Below are positions 23,352 to 32,190 of a stretch of 32,354 bases of DNA, piece by piece. The DNA is taken from assembly GCA_021816155.1 (NCBI GenBank), contig JAKAZA010000029.1, positions 1 through 32,354 on the forward strand, in the 5' to 3' direction. Numbering within the stretch: position 1 is the first letter of the stretch; each line of letters starts with the position of its first letter. The notes beneath the pieces are model-generated. The model saw nothing but the letters and a program-made list of their open reading frames with translations. It did not search any database and had not been told where the DNA came from. This DNA is from Pseudomonadota bacterium (GTDB taxonomy: Bacteria > Pseudomonadota > Alphaproteobacteria > Caulobacterales > Caulobacteraceae). The position numbers and the translations under genes are program-made.

Positions 23352-26054
23352 ATGAAGGGCAAGTATCTGATCTCGTGCGCCATTGCGGCTATCGCCGCCG
23401 GCGCCGCCGCCGACGCCTGGGCGGCGGACAACACGGCGGCCACCGCGGACGCGGCCAGCGTCAATAGCTCGTCCGCGGTGAGCGAAATCGTCGTCACCGC
23501 GGAGCGGCGCTCGGAGGACGTGCAGTCCGTGCCGATGACGCTTCAGGCGCTGGGCAGCGTCGCGCTCTCGCAGCAGAACGTGCTCGGCCTGTCAGATCTC
23601 ATCAAGTACACGCCCAACGTCACGTTCGGTTCGAGCGGCCCTGGCCAAGGCGTGGTCTTCATGCGTGGCCTCTCCACCGGCGTGCAGGGCAACCAGTCGA
23701 GCGCCACCATCGGCCTCTTTCCGAACGTCGCTATCTACCTCGACGACCAGTCGCTGCAGTTCCCTGGCCGCAACGTCGACCTCTACGTAGTCGATATGCA
23801 GCGGGTCGAGGTCCTGGAGGGACCGCAGGGCACGCTCTTCGGCGGCGGCGCCGAGGCCGGCGCGATCCGCTACATCACCAACAAGCCGAACCTGGGCGCA
23901 TATGAAGGCAGCGCCGAGGCGCAGGGCGGCGTCACCAGCGGGGGCAACCCGAACTACGCCTTCAACGCGGTGATCAACATCCCGCTGGTGACCGACAGGC
24001 TCGCCGTCCGCGCCGTCATCTACGATGACCGCCAGGGCGGCTACATCGACAACGTCCCCAGCACGTTCACCAGGTCCAACAACGACCTCGGCAACACCTA
24101 TTTCAACATCCATCCAAACGCGCGGAATATCTGCCCGAACGGACTTCCGGGGGGCGGGCCGCACGATCTTTGCACCCTGCCGAATGCGCCTCAGGCCAAC
24201 AACTACCAACTCGCGCGCAACAACTTCAATCCGGTCGAGTACCAGGGCGCGCGGATCTCGGCGCTGTTCGACATAAACGACGACTGGAGCGTGCTGATCT
24301 CACAAAGCTTCCAGCTTCTTGACGCCGAGGGGCTCGACCAGCAGTACCCGATCGGCTCCGATTTCCAGGCGTTGAAGCCGCTCCAGGTCACCTCGTTCGC
24401 GCCGTCGTGGGATCGCGACAGTTTTTCGAACACGGCCTGGACCGTAAACGGCAAGATCGGACCGCTGCACGCGATATACACTGGAAGCTACCTGCTGAGG
24501 CACATCAACCAGCAGGAGGACTACTCAAACTATTCACGCTCGACCGGCGGCATGTACTACCAGTGCACCGGCGGCGGCACCGGCTTCGGCGCCGGTCCGC
24601 CGACCTGCTTCTCGCCGGTGTCGAGTTGGCTCGACGTGGTGCGCAACACGCACCTCAGCAACGAGTTCCGCGTCTCCACGCCGGACGACTGGCGGCTGCG
24701 CGGCATCGCGGGGGTCTACCAGGAGAACTTCCGCATCTACGACGTGATGAACTTCAACTACAAATCCATCCCGGCCTGCACGCCTCAGAATCTGGCGATC
24801 GCGCAGCAGCCCGGCGGACAGCCCTGCCTCGCCGACACCAGCACGGCGCCGGGGTCGACGGCGAACGTGCCAGGCGTGCGGCCCGACAACACCGCGTTCG
24901 GCGAGGATATCCAGCGCGGCTACGACCAGGTGGCGCTCTTTGGCTCGGTGGACTTCGACATCATCCCGGATGTGCTGACGGTCAGCGCCGGCACGCGTTG
25001 GTATCAGTACAAGGAATACGAGGTCGGCTCCCAGTACGAGACCGGAGCGGAGTGTCTGAACGTGCCGAACGGCCAGTGCGGCCCTGGAAGCAACGTCAAC
25101 ATCAACGCCCATAACGACCACGCCACCTATTCGGGCTTCCGCAGCCGCGCCAACGTCACCTGGAGGGTGAACCCGAACGCGATGGCCTACTTCACGTTCT
25201 CGCAGGGCTTCCGTCCCGGCGGCTTCAATCGCTCGGCCGGTCTCGTCGCGCCGCTGACGGCCGGCGGGCCGGCTCAGTTCAATAAGCCCAACGCCTACGC
25301 CCCCGACTCGCTGACCAACTACGAGTGGGGCTTGAAGAGCGAGTTCCTCGATCACCGACTGCTGCTCAACCTTTCCGTCTACTACATGCAGTGGGACAAT
25401 GTTCAGCTGCTCTTCTTCAACCCGACGGAACTCGGCAACACGACGTTCGGTGTCAACGGCCCGAACTACGTTGTGAAGGGCGGCGAGCTCCAGTTCGTCG
25501 CCAAGATCACCGACAGCCTGACTATCCAGGGCTCGGGCAGCTACAACGACGACACGCAGGCCAACTCGCCGTGCCTGAAGAACAACGTGCCCGGCACACC
25601 TGGTTTCGGCGGCTGTATCACGCAGGTCTACCAGAAGGGTGTCGGCGTCGTGCCGTTCCTCAATCCGTTCGGCCTTGTCGGCTCGACCCCGGCCTTCTCG
25701 CCGAAGTTCGAGGGCGACATCGTGGCGCGCTACGAATGGATGATCGGCGACTTCAAGGCGCACGCCCAGATCGGGGCGAACTACATGGGCAGCATGTACA
25801 ACCAGCCGGCCACCTACACGTCCGGGGTCGGGGTGCTCGTCCCGAACACGACGCTGCTGCGCTACGAGATGCCGGCCTACGCCACGCTCGACGCGGCGAT
25901 CGGCGTCGCCAAGGACAACTGGTATCTCGAACTCTACAGCGAGAACCTGACGGACTCGAACGCCAGCACGTTCACGAGTTCGGCCCAGTTCATCAAGTCG
26001 GAGGTCCCTTTGAGGCCGCGGATCGTCATGCTCAAGATCGGCGCGCACTACTGA
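23352..26054 (+). CDS. TonB-dependent outer-membrane receptor
   Basis: 900 residues. A Sec signal peptide (basic start, alanine-rich core, cleavage near AWA-AD at about 25) is followed by a TonB box-like SEIVVTAERR (about 44-53). The plug domain (about 55-175) contains VEVLEGPQGTLFGGGAEAGAIRYITNKP, the typical end of the plug. The rest is a 22-strand barrel rich in aromatic and Asn residues and ends in RIVMLKIGAHY, with the C-terminal aromatic residue needed for outer-membrane insertion. Such receptors import large or scarce ligands using TonB energy. It follows phnX after a 235-base leader with two perfect dyads and precedes the TPR-sulfotransferase. A phosphonate-containing ligand is possible but unproven. 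Confidence 0.93.
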   Translation: MKGKYLISCAIAAIAAGAAADAWAADNTAATADAASVNSSSAVSEIVVTAERRSEDVQSVPMTLQALGSVALSQQNVLGLSDLIKYTPNVTFGSSGPGQGVVFMRGLSTGVQGNQSSATIGLFPNVAIYLDDQSLQFPGRNVDLYVVDMQRVEVLEGPQGTLFGGGAEAGAIRYITNKPNLGAYEGSAEAQGGVTSGGNPNYAFNAVINIPLVTDRLAVRAVIYDDRQGGYIDNVPSTFTRSNNDLGNTYFNIHPNARNICPNGLPGGGPHDLCTLPNAPQANNYQLARNNFNPVEYQGARISALFDINDDWSVLISQSFQLLDAEGLDQQYPIGSDFQALKPLQVTSFAPSWDRDSFSNTAWTVNGKIGPLHAIYTGSYLLRHINQQEDYSNYSRSTGGMYYQCTGGGTGFGAGPPTCFSPVSSWLDVVRNTHLSNEFRVSTPDDWRLRGIAGVYQENFRIYDVMNFNYKSIPACTPQNLAIAQQPGGQPCLADTSTAPGSTANVPGVRPDNTAFGEDIQRGYDQVALFGSVDFDIIPDVLTVSAGTRWYQYKEYEVGSQYETGAECLNVPNGQCGPGSNVNINAHNDHATYSGFRSRANVTWRVNPNAMAYFTFSQGFRPGGFNRSAGLVAPLTAGGPAQFNKPNAYAPDSLTNYEWGLKSEFLDHRLLLNLSVYYMQWDNVQLLFFNPTELGNTTFGVNGPNYVVKGGELQFVAKITDSLTIQGSGSYNDDTQANSPCLKNNVPGTPGFGGCITQVYQKGVGVVPFLNPFGLVGSTPAFSPKFEGDIVARYEWMIGDFKAHAQIGANYMGSMYNQPATYTSGVGVLVPNTTLLRYEMPAYATLDAAIGVAKDNWYLELYSENLTDSNASTFTSSAQFIKSEVPLRPRIVMLKIGAHY

Positions 26055-26081
26055 GCCAGCCGGCCGCCCGGTGAGGAACTC

Positions 26082-28097
26082 ATGGACGCTTCCGCCGACA
26101 TGGCTGTGCGATTCCCAGTCGAGCTCGAGCTCGACCGGCTTCGGAGGCTGCAGAAGGAGGGCCGGCACGACGCGGCGCTGGCCAGCGCGCGGGCGCTGCT
26201 GGCCGACCTGCCGGAGAACCGCGACCTCCTGCTGGCCGAGGCGGTGAGCCTGCGCCACCTGCTGCGCCTCAGCGAGGCCCTGGCCAGCCTGGAGCGTCTG
26301 CAGCGCCTGCGCCCGCGGTTCAGCCGGCTCTTTGAGGAGCGCGGCCTGTGCTTCGTCGTGATGCGGGATGCGCCGCGGGCGATCGAGGCGCTGCTCACGG
26401 CCGTCAACATCAACCCGGCGCTGCCGGGCAGCTGGCGGATGCTGCACGGCCTCTACCGGCTGACCGGCGATGCGGCCGGCGCCGAGACGGCAGCCGAACA
26501 CGTGGCGACGCTGGCGCGGCTTCCGGCGGAGGTGGTGGCCGCCACCTCGCTGTTCTGCGACGGCGAGCTTGCGCGCGCCGAGGAGGTGACGCGCGCGTTC
26601 CTCCTGCGCCACGGCGACCATCCGGAGGCGATGCGGCTACTGGCGCGGATCGGCCTGGCCCACGGCGTGCTCGACGACGCGGAGACGCTGCTCGAAGCGG
26701 TGCTCGCGATGGAGCCGGGCTACCCGGCCGCAAGGCGCGACTACGCCGACTGCCTGGCCCGCCGCCAGAAGTACCCGCGGGCCCGCGCCCAGATCGACCA
26801 ACTCCGCGCGCTGACGCCCGACGATCCCGAGGTCCTGGCGCTGGCCGCGACCGTGGCCGTGGGGCTGGGCGAGCAGGACGAGGCGATCGGCCTCTATCGG
26901 CGGATGCTGGCGAAGGCGCCGGACTCGCCGGACGCCAACCTCTGGCTCGGGCACGCGCTGAAGACCGTCGGCCGGCTCGAGGAGGCCGTCGACGCGTACC
27001 GCAGGGCCGCCGCTGCCCGTCGAGACTTCGGCGACGCCTATTGGAGCCTCGCCAACCTCAAGACCTACCGTTTCACCGACGCCGAGATTGAGCGCATGCG
27101 GGCCGAAGAGGCCGCGCCCATGACCCAGGCCGACGACCGCGCCCATCTCTGCTTCGCGCTTGGCAAGGCGCTCGAAGACCGCGGCGAGACCGCGGAATCC
27201 TGGGCGTTCTACGCCCGCGGCAACGCCCTCAAGCGCGCCGAGAGCCGCTACCGCCCCGAGATCCTGGAAACCAACACCCGGCTGCAAAAGGAGGTCTGTA
27301 CGGCGGCCTTTTTCGCGCGCCGCGCCGGCTGGGGAGACCCCCGGCCGGACCCGATCTTCATCGTGGGCCTGCCGCGCTCCGGCTCGACGCTGATCGAACA
27401 GATCCTCGCCTCGCACACCGACGTGGAGGGCACCCAGGAACTGGCCGACATCCAGCGCGTCGCGCTCGACCTGCAGGGTCGGGAGCACGACCTCGACAAT
27501 CCGCGCTACCCGGCGTCGCTGGTCGCGCTAACCGCCAGCGACTGCCGGCGCCTCGGCGAAAGCTACCTCGCCGATACGCAAGTCTACCGCGCCGCGGCGC
27601 GGCCTTTCTTCATCGACAAGATGCCGAACAACTTCCGTCACATCGGGCTCATCCACCTGATGCTGCCCAATGCGCGGATCATCGACGCGCGGCGCGAGCC
27701 GATGGCGTGCTGCTTCAGCAACCTCAAGCAGCTGTTCGCCAACGGCCAGGAGTTCGCCTACAGCGCCGAGGATATCGGCCGCTACTACCGCACCTACCTC
27801 GAATTGATGCGCCACTGGGATGAAGTCCTGCCCGGCAAGGTGCTGCGCGTGCGGCACGAGGACGTCGTCGACGACCTGGAAGGGAGCGTGCGGCGTCTCC
27901 TCGACCACTGCGGCCTCGACTTCCAGCCCGGCTGTATCGAGTTCCACCGCACCCGGCGCAGCGTGCGCACGCCGAGCTCGGAACAGGTGCGCCAGCCGAT
28001 CTTCCGAGACAGCCTCGACCAATGGCGTCGCTACGAGGCTTGGCTCGGACCGCTGAGGGACGCGCTCGGCGACGCCACGGAGCGCTACCGCGACTGA
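26082..28097 (+). CDS. TPR-repeat sulfotransferase family protein
   Basis: 671 residues from an ATG preceded by GAGGAAC, 27 bases after the receptor gene, so they are probably one operon. About 1-400 is a chain of tetratricopeptide-like helices (clear units around 250-345, e.g. GEQDEAIGLYRRMLAKAPDS and GRLEEAVDAYRRAAAARRDF). The C-terminal domain is a PAPS-dependent sulfotransferase: the 5'-phosphosulfate loop FIVGLPRSGSTLIEQI at 426-441 and the 3'-phosphate region IDARREPMACCFSNL at 534-548. No signal peptide or membrane segment is seen, so it is likely cytosolic. TPR-sulfotransferases commonly follow TonB receptors in Caulobacterales and Sphingomonadales. Their substrate is, to my knowledge, undefined. 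Confidence 0.88.
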   Translation: MDASADMAVRFPVELELDRLRRLQKEGRHDAALASARALLADLPENRDLLLAEAVSLRHLLRLSEALASLERLQRLRPRFSRLFEERGLCFVVMRDAPRAIEALLTAVNINPALPGSWRMLHGLYRLTGDAAGAETAAEHVATLARLPAEVVAATSLFCDGELARAEEVTRAFLLRHGDHPEAMRLLARIGLAHGVLDDAETLLEAVLAMEPGYPAARRDYADCLARRQKYPRARAQIDQLRALTPDDPEVLALAATVAVGLGEQDEAIGLYRRMLAKAPDSPDANLWLGHALKTVGRLEEAVDAYRRAAAARRDFGDAYWSLANLKTYRFTDAEIERMRAEEAAPMTQADDRAHLCFALGKALEDRGETAESWAFYARGNALKRAESRYRPEILETNTRLQKEVCTAAFFARRAGWGDPRPDPIFIVGLPRSGSTLIEQILASHTDVEGTQELADIQRVALDLQGREHDLDNPRYPASLVALTASDCRRLGESYLADTQVYRAAARPFFIDKMPNNFRHIGLIHLMLPNARIIDARREPMACCFSNLKQLFANGQEFAYSAEDIGRYYRTYLELMRHWDEVLPGKVLRVRHEDVVDDLEGSVRRLLDHCGLDFQPGCIEFHRTRRSVRTPSSEQVRQPIFRDSLDQWRRYEAWLGPLRDALGDATERYRD

Positions 28098-28107
28098 CGC
28101 TGAGTTC

Positions 28108-28656
28108 TCAGCGCGCGAGGCGCAGCAGCAGCGGGCGGTGGCGCCCGAGATCGCCGACCTGCGCGCCGATCACCTTGGCCGCGTCGTCCCATCGGCGCAG
28201 GCGGACCGCCTCGTGCGCGAATGGGCGTCGCGCAAACGCCGCCGCTTCGGGCGCTTCGAACGGGCCGCCCTGCAGGTGAAGGCTCAGTTGAGAGGCGGGG
28301 CTCAGGGCGTCGCGGTAGCCGGGCGCAACGGCGCAGAGGTGGCGCTTGGCCGAGACGTGCAGCGCGATCGGCCGGGTCACCTCGGGTCCGAACCATGCCG
28401 ACAAGGCGAGCGCGCCGACGGCCTCGTGCTCGGCGTCGACGCCCTCGGCCTCAGCCATGCGCCCGCGGTCTTCGACGAGATGGCCGTAGTCGTGCAGCAG
28501 CGCGGCCGCCACGAGGCTGTCCGGCGCACCCGCCCGCTCGGCCAGCGCGGCGCACTGCAGGGCGTGTTCGAGCTGGCTGACGCCCTCGCCGTAGTGTTCG
28601 CCGCCGCGACGCAGGAAGAGCGCGAGGATGTCCTCGATCGCCGCTTCAGCCCTCAT
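28108..28656 (-). CDS. PhnZ-like HD-domain di-iron oxygenase (phosphonate-associated)
   Basis: 182 residues from the ATG at 28656-28654, preceded by GGAGG; the longer open frame is not real. It matches the HD proteins of phosphonate operons, typified by PhnZ, which use mixed-valence di-iron and O2 to split 1-hydroxy-2-aminoethylphosphonate into glycine and phosphate. The six PhnZ ligands as I recall them (His34, His58, Asp59, His80, His104, Asp161) fall on His31, His55, Asp56, His77, His100 and Asp157, at constant offsets of 3 or 4. Substrate residues Glu27 and Lys108 correspond to Glu24 and Lys104. Tyr24 is replaced by His21, with a Tyr next to it. It converges on the TPR-sulfotransferase (10-base gap). 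A general HD phosphohydrolase is the alternative. Confidence 0.8.
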   Translation of the reverse strand: MRAEAAIEDILALFLRRGGEHYGEGVSQLEHALQCAALAERAGAPDSLVAAALLHDYGHLVEDRGRMAEAEGVDAEHEAVGALALSAWFGPEVTRPIALHVSAKRHLCAVAPGYRDALSPASQLSLHLQGGPFEAPEAAAFARRPFAHEAVRLRRWDDAAKVIGAQVGDLGRHRPLLLRLAR

Positions 28657-28728
28657 GCGCGCGCCTCCGATGCCCTGACGGCCCACCATAGCCGATCCGG
28701 CGCGATCCTGCCGGCCGCGGGCTTGCGG

Positions 28729-28755
28729 TTGACCGCGCCTGGCGCCGCGGCTAGC
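28729..28755 (+). promoter_or_regulatory. Probable sigma-70-type promoter (Caulobacter-like)
   Basis: TTGACC (28729-28734) and GCTAGC (28750-28755), spaced by 15 bases, fit the Caulobacter housekeeping consensus TTGACG / GCTANAWC. It lies in the gap between the divergent PhnZ-like gene and rsgA and points toward rsgA, 40-50 bases upstream of the small ORF. Confidence 0.45.
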
Positions 28756-28803
28756 CTTCTTCCTGTCCAGCCACCATCCGAGACGGAAAGGAGGGGTTGC
28801 GAA

Positions 28804-28866
28804 ATGACTGTGCTCAACCACGCCGCCCTCCGGGGCGCGCCTCACGAGGCTGCGCGCACAGGCTGA
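28804..28866 (+). CDS. Possible 20-residue small ORF upstream of rsgA
   Basis: ATG 28804 to TGA 28866 encodes 20 residues (MTVLNHAALRGAPHEAARTG) and is preceded by a strong AAGGAGGGG with good spacing, better than the site before rsgA. A likely promoter sits just upstream. rsgA starts 53 bases after its stop. No homology is recognised. It may be a real microprotein or a leader ORF, or the ribosome site may be coincidental. Confidence 0.35.
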   Translation: MTVLNHAALRGAPHEAARTG

Positions 28867-28919
28867 GATCCAGCTTCCTCGCGGCCGCGATCCCAACGCC
28901 GAGCTCGAGGACTCTTCCG

Positions 28920-29858
28920 TTGATCATCGACTATGGCTGGAGCGACGCGCTCCGGCAGACCTTCGCGCCGTTCGCCGCGCGCGGACTCATCCCCGGCCGC
29001 ATCGCTGTGCAGCGGCGCGGCCTCTACGACCTCGTCACCGATGCGGGCGAGGTGACCGCCCAGATCTCCGGCCGCCTGGCCCACGAAGCCGAGGAGGGCG
29101 GCGGCTATCCCGCTGTCGGCGACTGGGTGGCGGCGGCCGTCCGACGCCACGAGAGCGCGGCGACCGTCCATGCCGTGCTGCCGCGCCGCACCGCCTTCCT
29201 GCGCAAGGCGGCCATGAGCGTCGCGACCGAGCAGGTCGTGGCGGCCAACGTGGACGTGGCTTTCCTGGTCGCCTCGCTGAACGCGGACTTCAACGTCCGG
29301 CGGCTCGAGCGCTATCTGGCCACCGCCTGGCAGAGCGGAGCGGCGCCGGTCGTCGTGCTGACCAAGGCGGACCTCTCGGACGATGTCGCCGCGCAGGTGT
29401 CGGAGGCCGAGAGGGTCGCGTTCGGCGCGCCCGTGCTGGCGGTGTCCGTCGTCACCGGCGAGGGCGTGGAGGCGCTGGCCGGCTGCGTGAGGCCACGGGA
29501 GACCGCCGTGCTGGTCGGGTCCTCCGGCGTCGGCAAGTCGAGCCTCGTCAATGCGCTTGCAGGCGAGGCGGTGATGGCCACCGCCGAGATACGCGTCCGG
29601 GACGACCGCGGCCAGCACACGACGACGCACCGTGAGCTGATCCGGCTGCGGTCGGGGGCGCTGATCCTCGACACGCCGGGCATGCGTGAACTCGGCCTCC
29701 TCCATGCCGACGACGGGGTCGCGGCCACGTTCGAGGACATCCAGGCCCTGGCGTCGCGCTGCCGCTTCAGCGATTGCGGCCACACGAACGAGCCTGGCTG
29801 CGCGGTGCGGGCGGCGCTGGATGACGGCTCGCTCGATCCCGGCCGCTGGAAGAGCTAA
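28920..29858 (+). CDS. rsgA: Ribosome small-subunit GTPase RsgA, shortened by an in-frame stop
   Basis: 312 residues if begun at TTG 28920, with GAGGA at good spacing; residues encoded upstream of that are not conserved. RsgA (YjeQ) is a circularly permuted GTPase that checks late 30S assembly. Visible are an OB-fold N-terminus, G4 LTKAD, G1 GSSGVGKSS, G3 DTPGM, and a zinc motif CRFSDCGHTNEPGC. The order G4-G1-G3 confirms the permutation. The frame stops at TAA 29856-29858 after RWKS, where homologs continue with Tyr-x-Lys-Leu-Gln-Arg-Glu. The bases after the stop keep encoding exactly that in frame, so the last 43 residues are lost unless the stop is read through or is a sequencing error. 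The GTPase and zinc domains remain whole. Confidence 0.88.
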   Translation: MIIDYGWSDALRQTFAPFAARGLIPGRIAVQRRGLYDLVTDAGEVTAQISGRLAHEAEEGGGYPAVGDWVAAAVRRHESAATVHAVLPRRTAFLRKAAMSVATEQVVAANVDVAFLVASLNADFNVRRLERYLATAWQSGAAPVVVLTKADLSDDVAAQVSEAERVAFGAPVLAVSVVTGEGVEALAGCVRPRETAVLVGSSGVGKSSLVNALAGEAVMATAEIRVRDDRGQHTTTHRELIRLRSGALILDTPGMRELGLLHADDGVAATFEDIQALASRCRFSDCGHTNEPGCAVRAALDDGSLDPGRWKS

Positions 29859-29990
29859 GGCAAGCTGCAGCGCGAACTCGAGCATCAGGCGCGCCGTGAG
29901 GATCCGCTCGCCCGCGAGGCCTACCGCCGCAAGTGGGTCGCGGTCCACAAGGCCGCCAAGGCCCGCATGAAGCACCAGCGCGAGGTGTAG
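29859..29990 (+). pseudogene. Detached C-terminal end of rsgA
   Basis: Directly after the TAA, the same frame stays open for 43 codons to a TAG at 29988-29990. It encodes GKLQRELEHQARRED, then a stretch with RKWVAVHKAAKARMK, which matches the C-terminal helices of RsgA. This part contacts the 30S subunit in the family. A single base change (TAC or TAT to TAA) explains the break. Confidence 0.75.
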
Positions 29991-30007
29991 GACAGGGCGA
30001 GCCTCGT

Positions 30008-32176
30008 CTACGTGCGGATCAGCGGCAGGCTGGTGGTTGGCTTGCCGGTGATCTCCAGCAGCGCGTTCGCGACCGCCGGCGCGATGACCGGCGTGCCGGG
30101 CTCGCCGACGCCGCTCGGCGGGTTGGCGGAGGCGACGATGTAGGTCTCCACCACTGGCGCCTCGTTCATCCGAAGCACGCGGTAACCGTCGAAGTTGTGC
30201 TGCTGGACGATGCCGTCCTTGAGCACGATCTCGCCGTAGAGCGCGGCGGCGAGGCCGAGACAGGCGCCGCCCTCCATCTGCGCCGCGATCTGGTCGGGCG
30301 CGACGGCGATGCCGCAGTCGATGGCGGTGACGACGCGGCCGACGCGCGGGACGCCGTTGTCCAGCCGCACCTCGGCGACCTGCGCGACCACCGAACCGAA
30401 GCTTTCGTGCACGGCGACACCCTGGGTGTATCCGGCCGTCGGCTGACCCCACCCCGCCTTCGCGGCTGCCAGATTGAGCGCCGCCAGACGTCGCTCGGCC
30501 CCCACGCGGTTGTAGAGCGCCCGGCGGTAGTCGACCGGGTCGCGGCCGACCTTGCGCGCCAGCTGGTCGACCGTGTGCTCCATCACGAACGCGGTGTGCG
30601 TCGCGCCGACCGAGCGCCACCAAAGCACCGGCACGCCCACGTCGATCATCGCCACCTGGCCGTCGACCACCGGCGCGCCGTCGATGTAGGGCGAGTTCTT
30701 GGCGCCTTCCACGGTGGTGTCGTCGAAGCCGACCGGGATCGGCGAGCCCTTCATGATCGACTGCGTGACGATGCGCTGGCGCCAGGCGGACGGCAGCCCG
30801 TCCGGGCCCAGCGCGACCCGCACGCTGTGGTGCGTGAGCGGCCGGTAGTAGCCGGCGGCCATGTCGTCTTCCCGGGACCAGACCAGCTTCACCGGGCGTC
30901 CGCCGCCGACGCGCTTGGCGATCTGGACCGTCTCGCGGACGAAGTCGGACTGGAAGTTGGTGCGCCGGCCGAACGAACCACCGGCGAACAACGTCTCCAC
31001 TTCCACCGAGCCGGGGAGGACGCCAATGATCTCGGCCGTGTTCAGCTGATCGAGCGTGGGCGTCTGCGAGCCCAGTGTCAGCTTGTGCTTGCCGTCGCCG
31101 ACCTCGGCGACCGCGTTCATCGGCTCCATCGGCGCGTGGGCGAGGTAAGGGACGTCGTAGGTGGCGACGAGGTCGCTGTCGTGGAACGCGCCTCTGACGT
31201 CGCCCTTGGTCGCATACGGCTGCCAGCGGACGTTCTGGGTCAGCGTTCCCGCGGCGATCGCGCGGTACTGCGCGGCCAGCCTGTCGGAGCTCACGCGCGT
31301 CGCGCGACTGTCGTCCCACGTCACCTTCAGCGCCTCGCGCCCCATCCGCGCGGCCCAGGTGCTGCTGGCCACCACCGCGACGCCGCTCGGGATCTGGAAC
31401 ACGTCGACCACGCCTGGGACGCGCCGCGCGCCGCTGTCGTCGAAACTGGCGACCCTGCCGCCGAACCGCGGCGGATGGGCCACCATGGCGGTGAGCATGC
31501 CGGGCAGGTGCACGTCCTGAGTGAAGCGCGCGGTCCCCGTGGCCTTCAGTCGCGAATCCTTGCGCCGCACGCGATCCGTGCCGATCAGCGTGAAGCTCTT
31601 CGGATCTTTCAGCGGAGGGTTCTGCGGCGGCGTCACCTTCGATGCGTCGGGCAGGAGCTCGGCGAACGTGGCGCTGCGGTTCGTCGCCTGATGGACGACG
31701 ACGCCATTCCTTACGGTCAGTTCCGCCGCCGGGACGCTCAGCCGGGTCGCCGCAGCCTGTACGAACATCGCGCGGGCCGCGGCGCCGGCATGGCGCAGCT
31801 GGTCCCACGAATTGGCGACGCCCGACGAGCCGCCGGTGCCCTGTACGCCCATCGTCGTGTTGGCGTAGACCTTGGCGTCGGCGGGCGCCTGGACCACCCT
31901 CACGGTGTCCCAGTCGGCGTCGAGCTCCTCGGTCACGATCGCGGCGAGGCCCGCATGGGTGCCCTGGCCGACTTCGATGTGCTTGGAGACCACTGTCACC
32001 GACCCGTCCGGGTCGATGCGGATGAACGGACCGAACGCGCCGAAATGCATCGCTGGCGCGCCGAGACTCAGGATGTCGGCGGGGCCGCAGCCGACGAGCA
32101 GCGACGCGCCGGCGCTCGCGGCCACGGTGACCAGGAACGCCCGGCGGTTCGGGCGGGCGGGGGGCTCAGCCAGCAT
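30008..32176 (-). CDS. iorB: Molybdenum hydroxylase large subunit (isoquinoline 1-oxidoreductase beta-like)
   Basis: 722 residues from the ATG at 32176-32174; earlier in-frame residues overlap iorA. The family hydroxylates N-heterocycles or oxidises aldehydes with a molybdenum cofactor, passing electrons to the small subunit and then to cytochromes or other acceptors. The N-terminus has a twin-arginine signal (NRRAFLV, 10-16) followed by a lipobox-like LLVGC with Cys30, so export by Tat and membrane anchoring are likely. Cofactor-binding segments [15 protein letters not shown] and [11 protein letters not shown] are clear, the last with the probable catalytic Glu. Length is typical. Physiological substrate unknown; many members are annotated as aldehyde dehydrogenases. 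Confidence 0.9.
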   Translation of the reverse strand: MLAEPPARPNRRAFLVTVAASAGASLLVGCGPADILSLGAPAMHFGAFGPFIRIDPDGSVTVVSKHIEVGQGTHAGLAAIVTEELDADWDTVRVVQAPADAKVYANTTMGVQGTGGSSGVANSWDQLRHAGAAARAMFVQAAATRLSVPAAELTVRNGVVVHQATNRSATFAELLPDASKVTPPQNPPLKDPKSFTLIGTDRVRRKDSRLKATGTARFTQDVHLPGMLTAMVAHPPRFGGRVASFDDSGARRVPGVVDVFQIPSGVAVVASSTWAARMGREALKVTWDDSRATRVSSDRLAAQYRAIAAGTLTQNVRWQPYATKGDVRGAFHDSDLVATYDVPYLAHAPMEPMNAVAEVGDGKHKLTLGSQTPTLDQLNTAEIIGVLPGSVEVETLFAGGSFGRRTNFQSDFVRETVQIAKRVGGGRPVKLVWSREDDMAAGYYRPLTHHSVRVALGPDGLPSAWRQRIVTQSIMKGSPIPVGFDDTTVEGAKNSPYIDGAPVVDGQVAMIDVGVPVLWWRSVGATHTAFVMEHTVDQLARKVGRDPVDYRRALYNRVGAERRLAALNLAAAKAGWGQPTAGYTQGVAVHESFGSVVAQVAEVRLDNGVPRVGRVVTAIDCGIAVAPDQIAAQMEGGACLGLAAALYGEIVLKDGIVQQHNFDGYRVLRMNEAPVVETYIVASANPPSGVGEPGTPVIAPAVANALLEITGKPTTSLPLIRT

Positions 32177-32190
32177 GGACGAGGGTTCCT

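Noticed and set aside
24534-26621. 695-codon minus-strand frame antisense to the TonB receptor
   Set aside because: Lies opposite a clear receptor and TPR gene, has no recognisable motif, and follows from the third-position GC bias.
28138-28866. 242-codon plus-strand frame opposite the PhnZ-like gene
   Set aside because: Antisense shadow; only its last 20 codons, with their own ribosome site, might be real.
28842-31808. 988-codon open frame on the minus strand across rsgA and iorB
   Set aside because: It is a GC-rich shadow: the protein is arginine- and glycine-rich without domains, while rsgA and iorB in the other frames show full motif sets.
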